Below are positions 1 to 9,108 of a DNA stretch of 64,000 nucleotides, one piece after another. The notes under the pieces are model-generated. The model ran no database searches and was not told the DNA's origin. It saw only the letters and a program-made list of their open reading frames with translations. How positions within the stretch are numbered: position 1 is the stretch's first letter; every line of letters starts with the position of its first letter. Source of the stretch: DASZUK01 sp963844575 (lineage in GTDB: Bacteria > Actinomycetota > Acidimicrobiia > Acidimicrobiales > RAAP-2); NCBI GenBank assembly GCA_963844575.1, contig CAWJOU010000005.1, positions 1,426,001 to 1,490,000 on the forward strand, written 5' to 3'. A program made the translations under genes and the position numbers.

Positions 1-2
1 CC

Positions 3-143
3 TTCCAGAGCTACGTTCGCCAAACGGCCGGCGCCAGTGGGTCGAGCGCGGCGGACGAACTGGCCAAGCTGACCGACCTCAAGTCGAAGGGCGCGATCTC
101 CGACGACGAGTTCGAGAAGGCGAAGGCCAAGATCCTCGGCTGA
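3..143 (+). CDS. C-terminal end of a SHOCT-domain protein (5' truncated by window)
   Basis: Only the last 46 residues are in the window. They end in a short helical hairpin of the SHOCT type: ADELAKLTDLKSKGAISDDE, followed by FEKAKAKILG and a TGA stop. SHOCT domains are about 30 residues long, sit at the C-terminus of many bacterial membrane or secreted proteins, and are thought to mediate oligomerisation. The function of the whole protein cannot be read from this fragment. The next gene starts 75 nt downstream on the same strand with its own ribosome binding site. Confidence 0.75.
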   Translation, partial: FQSYVRQTAGASGSSAADELAKLTDLKSKGAISDDEFEKAKAKILG

Positions 144-217
144 CACCGGTCGCGGCCACGCCCGCCCGGCGGTAGTGTCGGCCGTCGTCGGGACTCCCGT
201 CACAGGAGGAAGCGCCC

Positions 218-547
218 ATGTCGGAGCAGGCCGAAGAAGGTTGGTACACCGACCCGTTCGGGCGGCACGAAGCCCGCTGGTTGTCGGACGGCACGCCGAC
301 GAAGCTCGTCCGTGACGACGGCGTGACGTCGTACGACGAGCCGCCGGACAAGCCACCGACGCAGGCTCCGACCAGGATCGAGGCCGACCCGGCGTCGTCG
401 CACGGCTCGGACCTGCTCCGGGCCGACGCGGCCGAGGCGGGCGACCAGAGCTTCGACGCCGCCCGCGCCACGATGGCCGAGCTCGACACCATCGGCCAGG
501 TCGGCGCGCCGAACATGGAGCGGATCCTCGACGGCGAGGAGTACTGA
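218..547 (+). CDS. DUF2510-containing small protein
   Basis: A 109-aa protein preceded by a clear Shine-Dalgarno sequence (AGGAGGAAG, 7-8 nt before ATG). Residues 7-34 (GWYTDPFGRHEARWLSDGTP) match the DUF2510 pattern: a Trp-Tyr-x-Asp-Pro start, then a basic/aromatic stretch with a second Trp. This short motif is common at the N-terminus of actinobacterial membrane or secreted proteins. The rest is acidic and lacks a membrane segment, so here the domain is nearly alone. No enzymatic motif is visible. It is followed closely by a glycosyltransferase gene, but an independent -10 element in between suggests separate transcription. Confidence 0.7.
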   Translation: MSEQAEEGWYTDPFGRHEARWLSDGTPTKLVRDDGVTSYDEPPDKPPTQAPTRIEADPASSHGSDLLRADAAEAGDQSFDAARATMAELDTIGQVGAPNMERILDGEEY

Positions 548-556
548 CCGGGCCGG

Positions 557-562
557 TACGCT
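557..562 (+). promoter_or_regulatory. -10 element TACGCT for the GT2 gene (leaderless start)
   Basis: TACGCT fits TANNNT and ends 6 nt before the GTG at 569. That is the spacing expected if transcription begins at the start codon. There is no Shine-Dalgarno sequence before that GTG. Confidence 0.5.
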
Positions 563-568
563 GACGTG

Positions 569-2527
569 GTGACCGACGACCGGGCCGGCCGTTCCGGTGG
601 CGGTCGCCCCTGGCGCCACCGGCTGGCCCGACCGGATCGGTCGTTCGACCCGGTCGCCGCCGTCGATACGGCCTCGACGGCGACACCCGGCACGGCCACC
701 CGGGCCGACACCGCCGAGCCGATCACGTACCCGGAATGGGTCGCCCGGTACGACACGCTCGAGGACGATCGACGCGCCGCGATCGCCCGCCAGGTCGACG
801 CGCTCGGCGACCCGCCGACGTTCAGCGTCGTCCTGCCGGTCCACGATCCGCCCACCGAGCTCCTGCGGGCCGCGGTCGACTCCGTTCGGGCCCAGCTCTA
901 CCCACACTGGGAGCTGTGCATCGCCGACGACGGTTCCCGTGACCCGGCGGTCGTCCGGTTGCTCGACGACTGCGCCGGCGACGACCAGCGGGTCAAGGTC
1001 GTCCACCGGGCCGAGAACGGGCACATCTCGGCCGCGTCGAACACCGCGCTGACTCTCGCCACCGGGCGCTGGGTGGCGTTCTTGGACCACGACGACCTGC
1101 TCGCGCCGCACGCACTGGCGCTCATGGCCGTGCACCTGGCGGACCGTCCCGACGCCGGGGTGGCCTACAGCGACGAAGACCTCGTCGACTACGGCGGCCA
1201 GCCGGTGGCCAGCTACTTCAAGCCGGCGTTCGACCCGCTGCTGCTGCTCGCCCAGAACCACGTCTGTCATCTCGCGGTCGTCCGACGTGATCTCGTCGAA
1301 CAGGTCGGTGGACTGCGGGAGGGCTACGAGGGCAGCCAGGACTGGGACCTCCTGCTACGGGTCACCGCGGGGCTCGACCGGGACCAGGTCGTCCACGTGC
1401 CGCACGTCCTCTACCACTGGCGGACGTACCCGGCGTCGACTGCGTCGTCGCTCGGGGCGAAGCCGTACGCGGCCGGCGCCGGCTGGCGGGCCGTCCGGGA
1501 CCACCTGGCCGGCTCACCGAGCGCAGCCACGGTCGACCCGGTGCCCGGCCTCGGCTGGAACCGGGTGTCGTGGCCGGTGCCGGAGCCGGCGCCACTGGTC
1601 AGCATCGTGGTCCGGGCGTCCGACGAGCCGTCGCTGGCGCGGTGCCTCCAGAGCATCTGGGTCCGCACGACGTACCCGTCGTACGAGATCGTCGTCGTCA
1701 CGACCGGCACGACGGCCGCCGCTGTCCGGGTACTGCTCGACCGGGAGAACGGCCGAGTCGTCGTCGCCGACGCCAGTGGGCCCGATCAGGCCGATCGTCC
1801 CGGCGATGTCGATCAATCGGGTGGCCAACCCGACGACCGGTACACGCTTTTCAATCATGGTGCGGCCCGGGCCAGCGGCGACGTGCTCTGCTTCTTGGAC
1901 GAGGCGACGGAGATCGTCTCGCCGGACTGGCTGGAGGTGCTGGTCGGCCACGTGTCCCAGCCCGGTGTCGGCGTGGCCGGCGCCACGATCTACGACGACG
2001 ACGGGCGGCTCCGTCACGCCGGCCTCGTCCTCGGCCTCGGCGGCGTCGCCGGGCCGGTCCACGAAGGGATCGACCGGCTCGACATCGGCTACTGGGGCCG
2101 GGCGGCCGCGCCGCGGCACGTCTCGGCGGTCGCGGCCGACGGCCTGGTCGTGCGGCGCGACGCCTGGGCGCAGGCTGGCGGCTTCGACGCGGCCCACCTG
2201 CCGGCCACCTACGGCGACGTCGACCTGTGCCTCCGCCTCCGCGACGCCGGCTGGGCGACGGTGTGGACGCCGTTCGCCGAGCTCGTCTCGCACCGGCCGC
2301 ACCGGTCCGACGCGGCGACGACACCGGACGAACCAGGCGATGCGGCGGACGCCGAAGCGAAGGCGGGCCGGTACATGCGCCAGCGATGGGGCCCGGCGCT
2401 CGACGACGACCCGGCGTACAGCCCGAACCTCTCGCTCGACCGGGGCGACTGCCGCCCGGCGTGCCCGCCCCGGGTCACCTTGATGGAAGGAGTGGGGGGG
2501 CGGGGGCGGTCTCGCTCGAGCCATTGA
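569..2527 (+). CDS. tandem-domain family 2 glycosyltransferase
   Basis: A cytoplasmic glycosyltransferase of 652 aa (653 if the GTG at 566 is used) with two GT-A (GT2) modules. The first, around residues 85-300, starts FSVVLPVHDPPTELLRAAVD and carries a metal/nucleotide-binding FLDHDDLLAPHAL segment. The second, around 345-580, starts PLVSIVVRASDEPSLARCLQ and has the degenerate motif FLDEATEIV. Such double-GT2 proteins usually act on O-antigen-like polysaccharides, transferring sugars from NDP donors. Donor and acceptor cannot be deduced. I prefer the GTG at 569 because it lies 6 nt after a -10 box and no ribosome binding site is present. The C-terminal 20 residues are basic and low in complexity. 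Confidence 0.85.
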   Translation: MTDDRAGRSGGGRPWRHRLARPDRSFDPVAAVDTASTATPGTATRADTAEPITYPEWVARYDTLEDDRRAAIARQVDALGDPPTFSVVLPVHDPPTELLRAAVDSVRAQLYPHWELCIADDGSRDPAVVRLLDDCAGDDQRVKVVHRAENGHISAASNTALTLATGRWVAFLDHDDLLAPHALALMAVHLADRPDAGVAYSDEDLVDYGGQPVASYFKPAFDPLLLLAQNHVCHLAVVRRDLVEQVGGLREGYEGSQDWDLLLRVTAGLDRDQVVHVPHVLYHWRTYPASTASSLGAKPYAAGAGWRAVRDHLAGSPSAATVDPVPGLGWNRVSWPVPEPAPLVSIVVRASDEPSLARCLQSIWVRTTYPSYEIVVVTTGTTAAAVRVLLDRENGRVVVADASGPDQADRPGDVDQSGGQPDDRYTLFNHGAARASGDVLCFLDEATEIVSPDWLEVLVGHVSQPGVGVAGATIYDDDGRLRHAGLVLGLGGVAGPVHEGIDRLDIGYWGRAAAPRHVSAVAADGLVVRRDAWAQAGGFDAAHLPATYGDVDLCLRLRDAGWATVWTPFAELVSHRPHRSDAATTPDEPGDAADAEAKAGRYMRQRWGPALDDDPAYSPNLSLDRGDCRPACPPRVTLMEGVGGRGRSRSSH

Positions 2528-2534
2528 GCAGACG

Positions 2535-2540
2535 TATAGT
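2535..2540 (+). promoter_or_regulatory. -10 element TATAGT for the VapBC-like pair
   Basis: TATAGT lies 7 nt before the ATG at 2548 and no Shine-Dalgarno sequence intervenes. This indicates a leaderless toxin-antitoxin mRNA. Confidence 0.55.
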
Positions 2541-2547
2541 TGGGCGT

Positions 2548-2802
2548 ATGCCACGGCTTCAGGTGTACCTCCCCGACGAGCTGTACCGGGCGGTCAAGGA
2601 GCGCCACCTCCCGGCGTCCGAGCTGCTGCAGGGGGCCGTACGGGTTGAGTTGCGACGTCAGGAGCTCCTCGACGAGACGGACCGGTACCTCACCGAGCTC
2701 GTCCAGGAGGTCGGTGAGCCTTCGCGGGCGTCCGTCGCCCGAGCGGAATCGTTGGCGCGGCGCGTACGCGGCGCGAAAGCCCAGCCTCCGAAGGCAAGTT
2801 GA
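2548..2802 (+). CDS. VapB-like antitoxin (ribbon-helix-helix type)
   Basis: An 84-aa protein. Its N-terminus MPRLQVYLPDELYRAVKERH is a typical ribbon-helix-helix strand plus helix (xLxVYLPDELYxxV), followed by a charged tail that would wrap a toxin. The stop codon is 3 nt before the start of a PIN-domain gene, the usual vapB-vapC arrangement. Antitoxins of this class bind their own promoter and neutralise the partner RNase. Autoregulation at the TATAGT promoter is inferred from the family; I saw no convincing palindrome there. It could also be classified simply as a CopG/RHH protein. Confidence 0.75.
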   Translation: MPRLQVYLPDELYRAVKERHLPASELLQGAVRVELRRQELLDETDRYLTELVQEVGEPSRASVARAESLARRVRGAKAQPPKAS

Positions 2803-2805
2803 CCG

Positions 2806-3186
2806 GTGCTCGTCCTCGATTCGGGCGGTCTCAGCTTCCTGGCCAAGCGCAACCAAGACGCGGCGGCGGTCATCCGCGTGCTCGTGGGTGACGGCCTTTG
2901 GCCGCCGGTGGTTCCCTCGGTCGTCCTCGCCGAGTCGACCACGGCTCGCCAGCGCTATAACGCGACGCTGAACCGGCTGCTGAAGACGTGCGACATCGTC
3001 GAGGCGCTCCCCGAACCCTTGGCTCGCCGCGCCGGTGAGCTCCGCGACCAGGCCCGCCGAGGCTCCGTCGTGGATGCGGTCCTCGTGGCGACGGCCGAGC
3101 CGGGCGGCACCGTTCTGACCGGGGAGGTCGAGGACCTTGGCGCCCTGGCCGCCCACGCCGTCGCGGTGCACGTCGAGCGCGTCTGA
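2806..3186 (+). CDS. VapC-like PIN-domain ribonuclease toxin
   Basis: A 126-aa PIN-domain protein starting at GTG, 3 nt after the antitoxin stop. The acidic residues expected for Mg2+-dependent RNA cleavage are present: D5 in VLDSGG, E43 in VLAES, D90 in SVVDAVLVATA, and E107/D110 in TGEVEDL. The length matches VapC toxins (about 120-140 aa). Members of the family cut tRNA or rRNA, but the target here cannot be predicted. It is transcribed together with the upstream antitoxin and converges on the methyltransferase gene after about 55 nt. Confidence 0.8.
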   Translation: MLVLDSGGLSFLAKRNQDAAAVIRVLVGDGLWPPVVPSVVLAESTTARQRYNATLNRLLKTCDIVEALPEPLARRAGELRDQARRGSVVDAVLVATAEPGGTVLTGEVEDLGALAAHAVAVHVERV

Positions 3187-3241
3187 ACCGCTCGCCCCGG
3201 CGCCGGTTGACGGATCGATGGCCGCGCTGGTCGGGTGTCCG

Positions 3242-4042
3242 TCAGCGCGGCGACCGGGCGATCACCGGCCAGCCGCACGGGTCGTTCCAGACGATCCCGT
3301 GCTCGGGGATGGCCCGGTCGAACGGGGCGACGTCGGTGAAGCCGACGCGCTGCAGGCTCTCGATCAGGTCGGGCAGGGAGAACAGTCGCATCTCCAAGGT
3401 GGCGCCGGGGCCGCCGTGGAAGACGAGATCGTCGAAGACCTCTATGGCGCCGGCCCGGGTCCGGTTGACGAGGACGCGGTCGTCGCCCAGCGTGGCCAAG
3501 TCGTATTGGAAGAGCTCGGGGAAGTGCTCGTCGGTCGAGCCGTCGGCTTTCATGGGCACGGTCAGCACGAGGAAGCCGCCGGGCTTGAGCAGCCGACGCA
3601 GGTTGGCGAGCGCCTGCTCGTACGGCGGGGCGACGTGCTCGAGCACGTCGGAGGAGATGACGAAGTCGTAGGTACCGGCCATCTCGTCGGGCACGGGGGC
3701 CATGACGTCGAACTGCGGCGGCTCGTCGTAGAAGGTGTTCCGGTAGTCGAAGACCCGGGCCAGCCGGCTGGCGTAGCCGTCCCAGTCGGACATGCCGAGC
3801 CCGACGACGTCGCGGTCGACGGGGAACTGGTCGAGCAGCAGCGACCGGCCGAAGAGGGAGACCGAGACGGCGGCGACGACGCTGCGCCAGCGCACGATCG
3901 ACGTGCACGCCGAGCAACTGTTGTGCTCCCGGCCGAGTTCGGTGCGCCGCACGGTCGACGTCGCGCCGCAGACGTTGCAGACGAACCGGAGCTCGTCGGG
4001 GGGCACGGGGGCCCGCCCCCGTCGCAGCAGTCGGCTGAGCAT
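3242..4042 (-). CDS. zinc-ribbon SAM-dependent methyltransferase
   Basis: A 266-aa protein starting at ATG 4042 with a strong Shine-Dalgarno sequence (GGGAGG) upstream. Residues 22-46 contain a CxxC...CxxC zinc ribbon (C22, C25, C43, C46). The remainder is a class I methyltransferase: the acidic motif after strand 4 is FVISSDVLEHV and the following LLKPGGFLVLTVPM is a canonical motif of the type-11 family. It probably methylates a sugar or polysaccharide intermediate, as it is transcribed just after the large RgpF/HAD glycan protein (52 nt gap). The substrate is inference from neighbourhood only. Confidence 0.8.
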   Translation of the reverse strand: MLSRLLRRGRAPVPPDELRFVCNVCGATSTVRRTELGREHNSCSACTSIVRWRSVVAAVSVSLFGRSLLLDQFPVDRDVVGLGMSDWDGYASRLARVFDYRNTFYDEPPQFDVMAPVPDEMAGTYDFVISSDVLEHVAPPYEQALANLRRLLKPGGFLVLTVPMKADGSTDEHFPELFQYDLATLGDDRVLVNRTRAGAIEVFDDLVFHGGPGATLEMRLFSLPDLIESLQRVGFTDVAPFDRAIPEHGIVWNDPCGWPVIARSPR

Positions 4043-4094
4043 CAGCAGTGCCTCCCAGGGGCGGTCGAGGTCGTCGGGGTGGTCATCGGCCGGG

Positions 4095-7000
4095 TCATCC
4101 GAGCCGGGCCCCGTTGGCCATGATGACCCGTCGCGGCAGCCCGCAGAAGTCGTCGTCGACGACCAGGGCCGACGTCGCGGCGGGGGAGCGGATGACGCCG
4201 GTGGCGACCATCGTGACGAGGTCGAGGACGGCGGCCAGGTCGACCGGGACGTCGAGGATGGCGGTCCCGTAGGCGCGGAGGAGATCCTCGCAGTAGCGGG
4301 TGGCACCGGCGTGGAGGCGCTCGATCGTTCCGAGCTCCTCGGCCGTCCGGTACTCCGGGCGGAAGTGGTGGACGACGTCGCCCCCTTGGATCTCGGCCCG
4401 CTCGACCTGGCCCTGTGGCGCGGTCAGGAAGGCTTCGAGCAGGATGGAGTAGCGGTGGAACGGCGATGTGGGCGTCCACTTCGGGACGTCCTCGGCGAAA
4501 CCGCCATATGCCGCGCCGCCGGTGGCGGTCACCTCGTTGGCCTTCGACAGCGTGCCCATGTAGAAGCCGGTGAGGCCGCGCCCGGCCAGCACCTGCAAGT
4601 GCTTCTGGATGGTCGCCGAGTAGCCGATGTCGACGACGCCAGCCGCCGATGGGCCGGCCGCCGACGGTCCGGCCAGGCCGACCTGGCGGAGGTAGGCGAC
4701 CATGTGCTCGAGCTCGCCGGCCCCGTGGGCGACGATGACGTCCTCGAGCTCGGTCAGGATCTTGCGGGCCGCCACGTCGTCGTCGGGCAGCGTCAGTCGG
4801 AGGTCGGCGAGCTCGTCGCCTTCGGGCAGGACGAGGCCGATCCGGCTGGCCAACATCTCGCGCACCGTGCCGTCGAACCCGAAGCCCTGCAGGATCTGGT
4901 CGGCGTCGAACGACACGGCCTGGGCGGCGGCCATCGACGCTCGGCGGGAGGTCAGCAGGTAGGTCGACGCGGGGAGATCGGGGCGTCCGGCGGCCCGGAC
5001 GCGCTCCCATAGTTGCCGGAGCAGGTGGCCCTCGCGGGCGAGGAAGTAGAGGTGGTCGACGTCGGCCAGCGCCGGGTGCTGGGCCATCCAGACGAGGAAG
5101 GCCATGACGACGGGACCGAACGCCGCGTAGCCGAGGTCGTCGGCGCCGGCGACGACGACCGGGTCGAACGCCGCGCCGGCCAGGAACGGGTCGTTGGCCA
5201 GCGTGGCCGTCACCGGACCGAGCAGGAGATCGGTCCCCCAGTGCTCGGTGTCGGCCGCGGTGACGCAGCGGAAGCCCCGGAGCTCGAGCAGCGTCGTCGG
5301 GTTCATGCAGTGGTAGGTCCGGATGCCCCGGTCGGCGGCCGCCTGGATGTCGGACCGTTCGTTGTCACCGACGTGGAGCCATCGATCGGCGGCGACGCCC
5401 TCCTGGTCGAGGACGACGTCCCAGAGATCGCCCCGGTCCTTGCGGGCTCGGCGCTCGGACGAGAGGTAGAGCTCGTCGAAGCAGTCGCCGACGCCGGCCT
5501 GGGCGAGCAGCTGTTCGACGTGCGGCCGTTCGAAGTACGTGTCGCTGATGCCGATCACCCGCTTGCCCAGCGAGTGGGCGTGGCGCACCGCGTCGGCCAC
5601 CGTCGCCCGGGTGACGCTCGTGGCCAGGTCGTCGTCGGTCTCGATGGCCAGCGCCCGCGGCCGTAGCTCGCCGCCCCACGGGCCGGTGCCGGGGAAGGCG
5701 TCGTAGATCTCGGGCAGCGAGACGTCGCCGGCCCACTGTCGCCCGGCCCGAGCGCGGTCCTCGGCTTGCTTGCGGACGGCGAAGAAGTCGTCGGCGTCGG
5801 GTTGGAGCCGGCGCAGCCGTTCACCGGCCAGGCGGATGACCGAGTCGGGCCGGGTCGAGCGGCGCGTCACGACGGTGTCGAACACGTCGAAGGAGACGAT
5901 GTCGGCGGCGTCGATCGCCTCTCGCAAGCCGTCGGCGGACAGGGCCTGGTACTGGTCGAGGTGGCGCGTCCCCCAGCCGAGCTGGCACGCGCCGGTCTCC
6001 CGGTCGAGCTCGACGAATTCGTAGCCGCTGGACTGCACGAGCGGTACGAAGCAGCGCTCGATGACGTGGGCGAGCGTGCCGTCGGTCTGCCCGCTCTCGA
6101 TCGGGAAGTCGTCGAACGTCAGGCCGGCCTCGAGCAGTGGGCGAATGGCGTCCACCCGGGCCCAGAACATCCCGCCGACGGGGTACTCGAAGTAGCCGCC
6201 GGTCGGGAACCGGTCGACGCCGAGGCGGGCGAAGAGGCCGGGCGCGGCGGCGGCGTTGCTCAGCCAGTGGTGCGCCCAGTGCGGCATCGTCGCCGCGGTC
6301 GTCGGGAAGACGAGGCCGATCGGCGGCCGGCCCGGTGCTGCCGGCTCGTCCGGCGTGCCCGGTCCGCCGGCTTCTCCGGCGAGCAGCTGGAGGGCGGCAC
6401 CGACGACGGCGGGGGAACCGACGAGCGACGAGACCAGCTGGTCGCGCCAGTGGGCCTGGTCGCTGCCGGTGAACAGCGACCGCTTCGTGTGGAGGTGGAG
6501 GACGTAGTCGTGGGCGGCGATCTCGGTCGCGAAGGTGGCGACGAACGGGCCGAAGTTCCGGCCGCGGTTGGGAACGACGCGGACGGTCGCCGCTGCCGGC
6601 AGCCGGTGGCGCTGGATCGACGCGTGAGCCGCCGCTTGCCCTTCGTCGGTCGGCGTCGAGACGAGCAGCGTGAACGGGAACCGGAGCGCGTGGCGCAGGG
6701 TCACGCAGATCTCGTCGAACGTGTCGGGATAGTACGCGTGCACCATGACCGCTACCGACCCCGACGGTCGGAGCTCGGCCGGCTGGTGGACGACGACGTT
6801 CTCCCGCCCGGGCGGGGCCGGGACGGTCAGCGAGCGGGCCACGCGGCCCTCGGCGGCTCGCGCCCGGAGGAACTGCACGAGCGGGTTTTCGTCGCGGCCG
6901 GTGACGTCGAGGTGGTGGGCCGCGTACCACCGGGCATCGAACAGCGGCCCCGGGTTCCGGCCTTCCCGGTAGCCGTGGCGGAGGTAGTGCCGGGCCGGCC

Positions 7001-7145
7001 CGTGCCGGGCGGCCTGGACGTCGGGGTACGCCAGCGCGTACCAGGACGGGTCGAAGAACCCGGACCGTTCGATGAGTGGGGCGTTCGACCGGGCGGACAG
7101 GGCCGACCGCAGACGACCGACGCTCGATCGGCGGGCGCGGCTCAC
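4095..7145 (-). CDS. large RgpF-like glycan protein fused to a HAD-type hydrolase
   Basis: A 1016-aa multidomain protein. Residues about 29-105 carry two repeats of the type FFDPSWYALAYPDV / LFDARWYAAHHLDV, often attached to polysaccharide glycosyltransferases. Residues about 130-400 match rhamnan synthesis protein F (RgpF): MVHAYYPDTFDEICVTL, PNRGRNFGPFV, YVLHLHTKRSLF. From about 415 a HAD hydrolase begins (SFDVFDTVVTRR, with D420 and D423 as nucleophile and acid/base) and continues to VGDNERSDIQA. This suggests combined glycosyl transfer and phosphatase chemistry on cell-surface polysaccharide. I start at GTG 7145 because a TATGCT -10 box ends 6 nt upstream and the longer frame overlaps the neighbouring gene. 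No membrane segment is evident. Confidence 0.8.
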   Translation of the reverse strand: MSRARRSSVGRLRSALSARSNAPLIERSGFFDPSWYALAYPDVQAARHGPARHYLRHGYREGRNPGPLFDARWYAAHHLDVTGRDENPLVQFLRARAAEGRVARSLTVPAPPGRENVVVHQPAELRPSGSVAVMVHAYYPDTFDEICVTLRHALRFPFTLLVSTPTDEGQAAAHASIQRHRLPAAATVRVVPNRGRNFGPFVATFATEIAAHDYVLHLHTKRSLFTGSDQAHWRDQLVSSLVGSPAVVGAALQLLAGEAGGPGTPDEPAAPGRPPIGLVFPTTAATMPHWAHHWLSNAAAAPGLFARLGVDRFPTGGYFEYPVGGMFWARVDAIRPLLEAGLTFDDFPIESGQTDGTLAHVIERCFVPLVQSSGYEFVELDRETGACQLGWGTRHLDQYQALSADGLREAIDAADIVSFDVFDTVVTRRSTRPDSVIRLAGERLRRLQPDADDFFAVRKQAEDRARAGRQWAGDVSLPEIYDAFPGTGPWGGELRPRALAIETDDDLATSVTRATVADAVRHAHSLGKRVIGISDTYFERPHVEQLLAQAGVGDCFDELYLSSERRARKDRGDLWDVVLDQEGVAADRWLHVGDNERSDIQAAADRGIRTYHCMNPTTLLELRGFRCVTAADTEHWGTDLLLGPVTATLANDPFLAGAAFDPVVVAGADDLGYAAFGPVVMAFLVWMAQHPALADVDHLYFLAREGHLLRQLWERVRAAGRPDLPASTYLLTSRRASMAAAQAVSFDADQILQGFGFDGTVREMLASRIGLVLPEGDELADLRLTLPDDDVAARKILTELEDVIVAHGAGELEHMVAYLRQVGLAGPSAAGPSAAGVVDIGYSATIQKHLQVLAGRGLTGFYMGTLSKANEVTATGGAAYGGFAEDVPKWTPTSPFHRYSILLEAFLTAPQGQVERAEIQGGDVVHHFRPEYRTAEELGTIERLHAGATRYCEDLLRAYGTAILDVPVDLAAVLDLVTMVATGVIRSPAATSALVVDDDFCGLPRRVIMANGARLG

Positions 7146-7151
7146 GGCGCC

Positions 7152-7157
7152 AGCATA
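7152..7157 (-). promoter_or_regulatory. -10 element TATGCT for the RgpF/HAD gene (leaderless start)
   Basis: On the minus strand TATGCT ends 6 nt before the GTG at 7145, with no Shine-Dalgarno sequence between. This supports both the chosen start and leaderless translation. Just beyond it, 7169-7203 holds two imperfect copies of CCCTGGTAGGG. Confidence 0.5.
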
Positions 7158-7215
7158 CCGGCCGCTCCCCGCGTCCCTGGTAGGGCCCGCGCCCCTGGTA
7201 GGGACCGGTCGAGGC

Positions 7216-9003
7216 CTACTGGCTGCCGGCGAGCTGGCGGTTGAGTGTCGCCAGCGGCGCCGCCCCGGCCTCGGGGGCGCCGGTGGTGCTGTAGACGTCA
7301 CCGAACTGGGTGAAGTTGTACAGCTGGACGTCGGAGATCGTCACCGGGGCGGTCGTGGCGATCGAGATCTGGCCCGTCGGCGCGCCGGTCGAGAAGGCGG
7401 AGCCGGGCAGCTGGACCTGGTAGGTCTGCGAGGCACCCTGCACCGTCACCGACTGGGTTGCCGCGCCGGCCACGTTCACTCGGACGGTCGCCGGCGAGCT
7501 GGCGGGCGTCGACGCGGTGAAGCTGACCGTCACCGTATTGCCGGCCGGACCGGCCAGGTCACCGACGTTGAACTTCTGGCCGATCGACGCATTGGCCGCC
7601 AAGGCCAGGCTGCTCCCGGCGGACGACGAGGACGGCGTTGCCGATCCGGCCGTCGTCCAGCCGCCGGTGCCGAGGCTGAACGACGGGTTGTAGAGCGGGC
7701 TCTGGTTGTAATCCCGGTACGTCCACAGTGAATAGCCGATCGTGTACTGGTGCAGCAGCGGTGCACTGCCGAGGAGGAACTGTGGCACCTGTGTCGACGG
7801 CAGGCCGGGGGCGCTGGAGATCACCGGGCTGTTGCTGACGATCTCGAACTCGAAGATGTAGAGCGGTAGGCCACCGGAGCGGCTGTGCATCGACGACAGC
7901 GTCGTCTGCAGGGCGGTGAGGGCCTGGGCGGCCGTCTCGACCTTGGCCGTCGACGGGTCGCTCATGTACGGCTCGAAGTACATACCGATGTACGACGTGC
8001 CGGGCAGCTTGAACGTGCTGGCGTGCGAGTACAGGCCGATCTGGGTCGAGCCGTGGTAGAGGGCGTCGCTCTCCACCCGCGCTTCGAGGTTCAGGCCGGG
8101 GAACCGGCTCGACGCCGGGACGAAGAAGCGGTTGACGACGGCCCAGTCGTCGTACTGGTAGACGAGGCGGAAGGCGGGTTGGGTGTTGAGGGGGGTCGGC
8201 ACCTTGGCCCAGCTGGTGAACGTCGTGCCGTAGAGCTTCGAGACCTTGGCCAGGGAGGAGGTCTTCTGCAGCCAGGCCCGGTAGCCGGTCTCCGTGGCCA
8301 GTTGCAGCCGGTTGGGCAGTGTCGTCGTGGTCTGGGCCACCGCCACCGGTTGCCAGAAGTCCTCCCACGAGAGCTCGCCGATCTTGACGTTCGGGAACCG
8401 GGCGACGCTCTGGCGTACCCGGCTGATATAGGCCAGCCAGGCGTTGTACGCCGTCTGGTTGCCGAAGACGGTCATGAACCGGTTCGGCGCCTGGTCCTTC
8501 GGGTAGACGTCGACCGAGTAGCTGAGCCGGAGGACGGCCTGGAGGTGCAGGCGGTTAGCCAGCGAGACCAGTGAGACGAGGCGCTTGAACGCGCCGGCGT
8601 TGTAGGAGATGGGGCTGATCCCCGGCTGGAACTCCCCCCACGGGACGGCCAGCTCGACCGCGTTGAACCCCTCCTGCTTGATCTGCGCGAACGCGGCCGG
8701 GGCACCGGACAGGTCGCTGTTCCAGAAGTTGACCGGGCTCGCCTGGCCGAAATAGAAGGCGGCCAGCACCGGCTGAGCCTGGCTGGGCGGCTGGTACGAC
8801 GTCGACGCGCCGTCCGACGACGTCGCCAGCGTGCCGACGGTCACCCCGGCGGCCAGGACGACGACGCCGGCCGTCGCGGCCAGCCAGCGGGTCCAGCGCG
8901 ACCGGCGCCGCGCCCGGGCGTGGGCGCCGCGCCCGGCACGGCGCGACGAAGAAGGGTTCGGCAAGCTGTTGCTCCGAGGTGCTCTGGGCCCGGGACGGTT
9001 CAC
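7216..9003 (-). CDS. membrane-anchored glycoside hydrolase-like TIM-barrel protein
   Basis: A 595-aa protein with a basic N-terminus, one transmembrane or uncleaved signal segment (about residues 40-61) and an extracytoplasmic body. The body resembles a GH42/GH5-type beta/alpha barrel: EGFNAVELAVPWGEFQPG near residues 111-128, acidic candidates E210 and E214 in GELSWEDFW, and a later YIFEFEIV segment. The last about 140 residues (from YNPSFSLGTGGW) look like a beta-sandwich carbohydrate-binding module. It may trim or remodel an exported polysaccharide made by the surrounding glycosyltransferases. Start is GTG 9003; a TATGCT box at 9031-9036 implies a leader of about 20 nt. Family assignment is by pattern only. 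Confidence 0.7.
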   Translation of the reverse strand: MNRPGPRAPRSNSLPNPSSSRRAGRGAHARARRRSRWTRWLAATAGVVVLAAGVTVGTLATSSDGASTSYQPPSQAQPVLAAFYFGQASPVNFWNSDLSGAPAAFAQIKQEGFNAVELAVPWGEFQPGISPISYNAGAFKRLVSLVSLANRLHLQAVLRLSYSVDVYPKDQAPNRFMTVFGNQTAYNAWLAYISRVRQSVARFPNVKIGELSWEDFWQPVAVAQTTTTLPNRLQLATETGYRAWLQKTSSLAKVSKLYGTTFTSWAKVPTPLNTQPAFRLVYQYDDWAVVNRFFVPASSRFPGLNLEARVESDALYHGSTQIGLYSHASTFKLPGTSYIGMYFEPYMSDPSTAKVETAAQALTALQTTLSSMHSRSGGLPLYIFEFEIVSNSPVISSAPGLPSTQVPQFLLGSAPLLHQYTIGYSLWTYRDYNQSPLYNPSFSLGTGGWTTAGSATPSSSSAGSSLALAANASIGQKFNVGDLAGPAGNTVTVSFTASTPASSPATVRVNVAGAATQSVTVQGASQTYQVQLPGSAFSTGAPTGQISIATTAPVTISDVQLYNFTQFGDVYSTTGAPEAGAAPLATLNRQLAGSQ

Positions 9004-9108
9004 CGGACGACGCGGAGTGCGGACCGGACGAGCATACCGGCCCCCTCCCGCCGGTTGGTGGCACCGCGGACCGGCGGCCTCCGCCGGCAGCTGGCGAGGA
9101 ACAACCGA

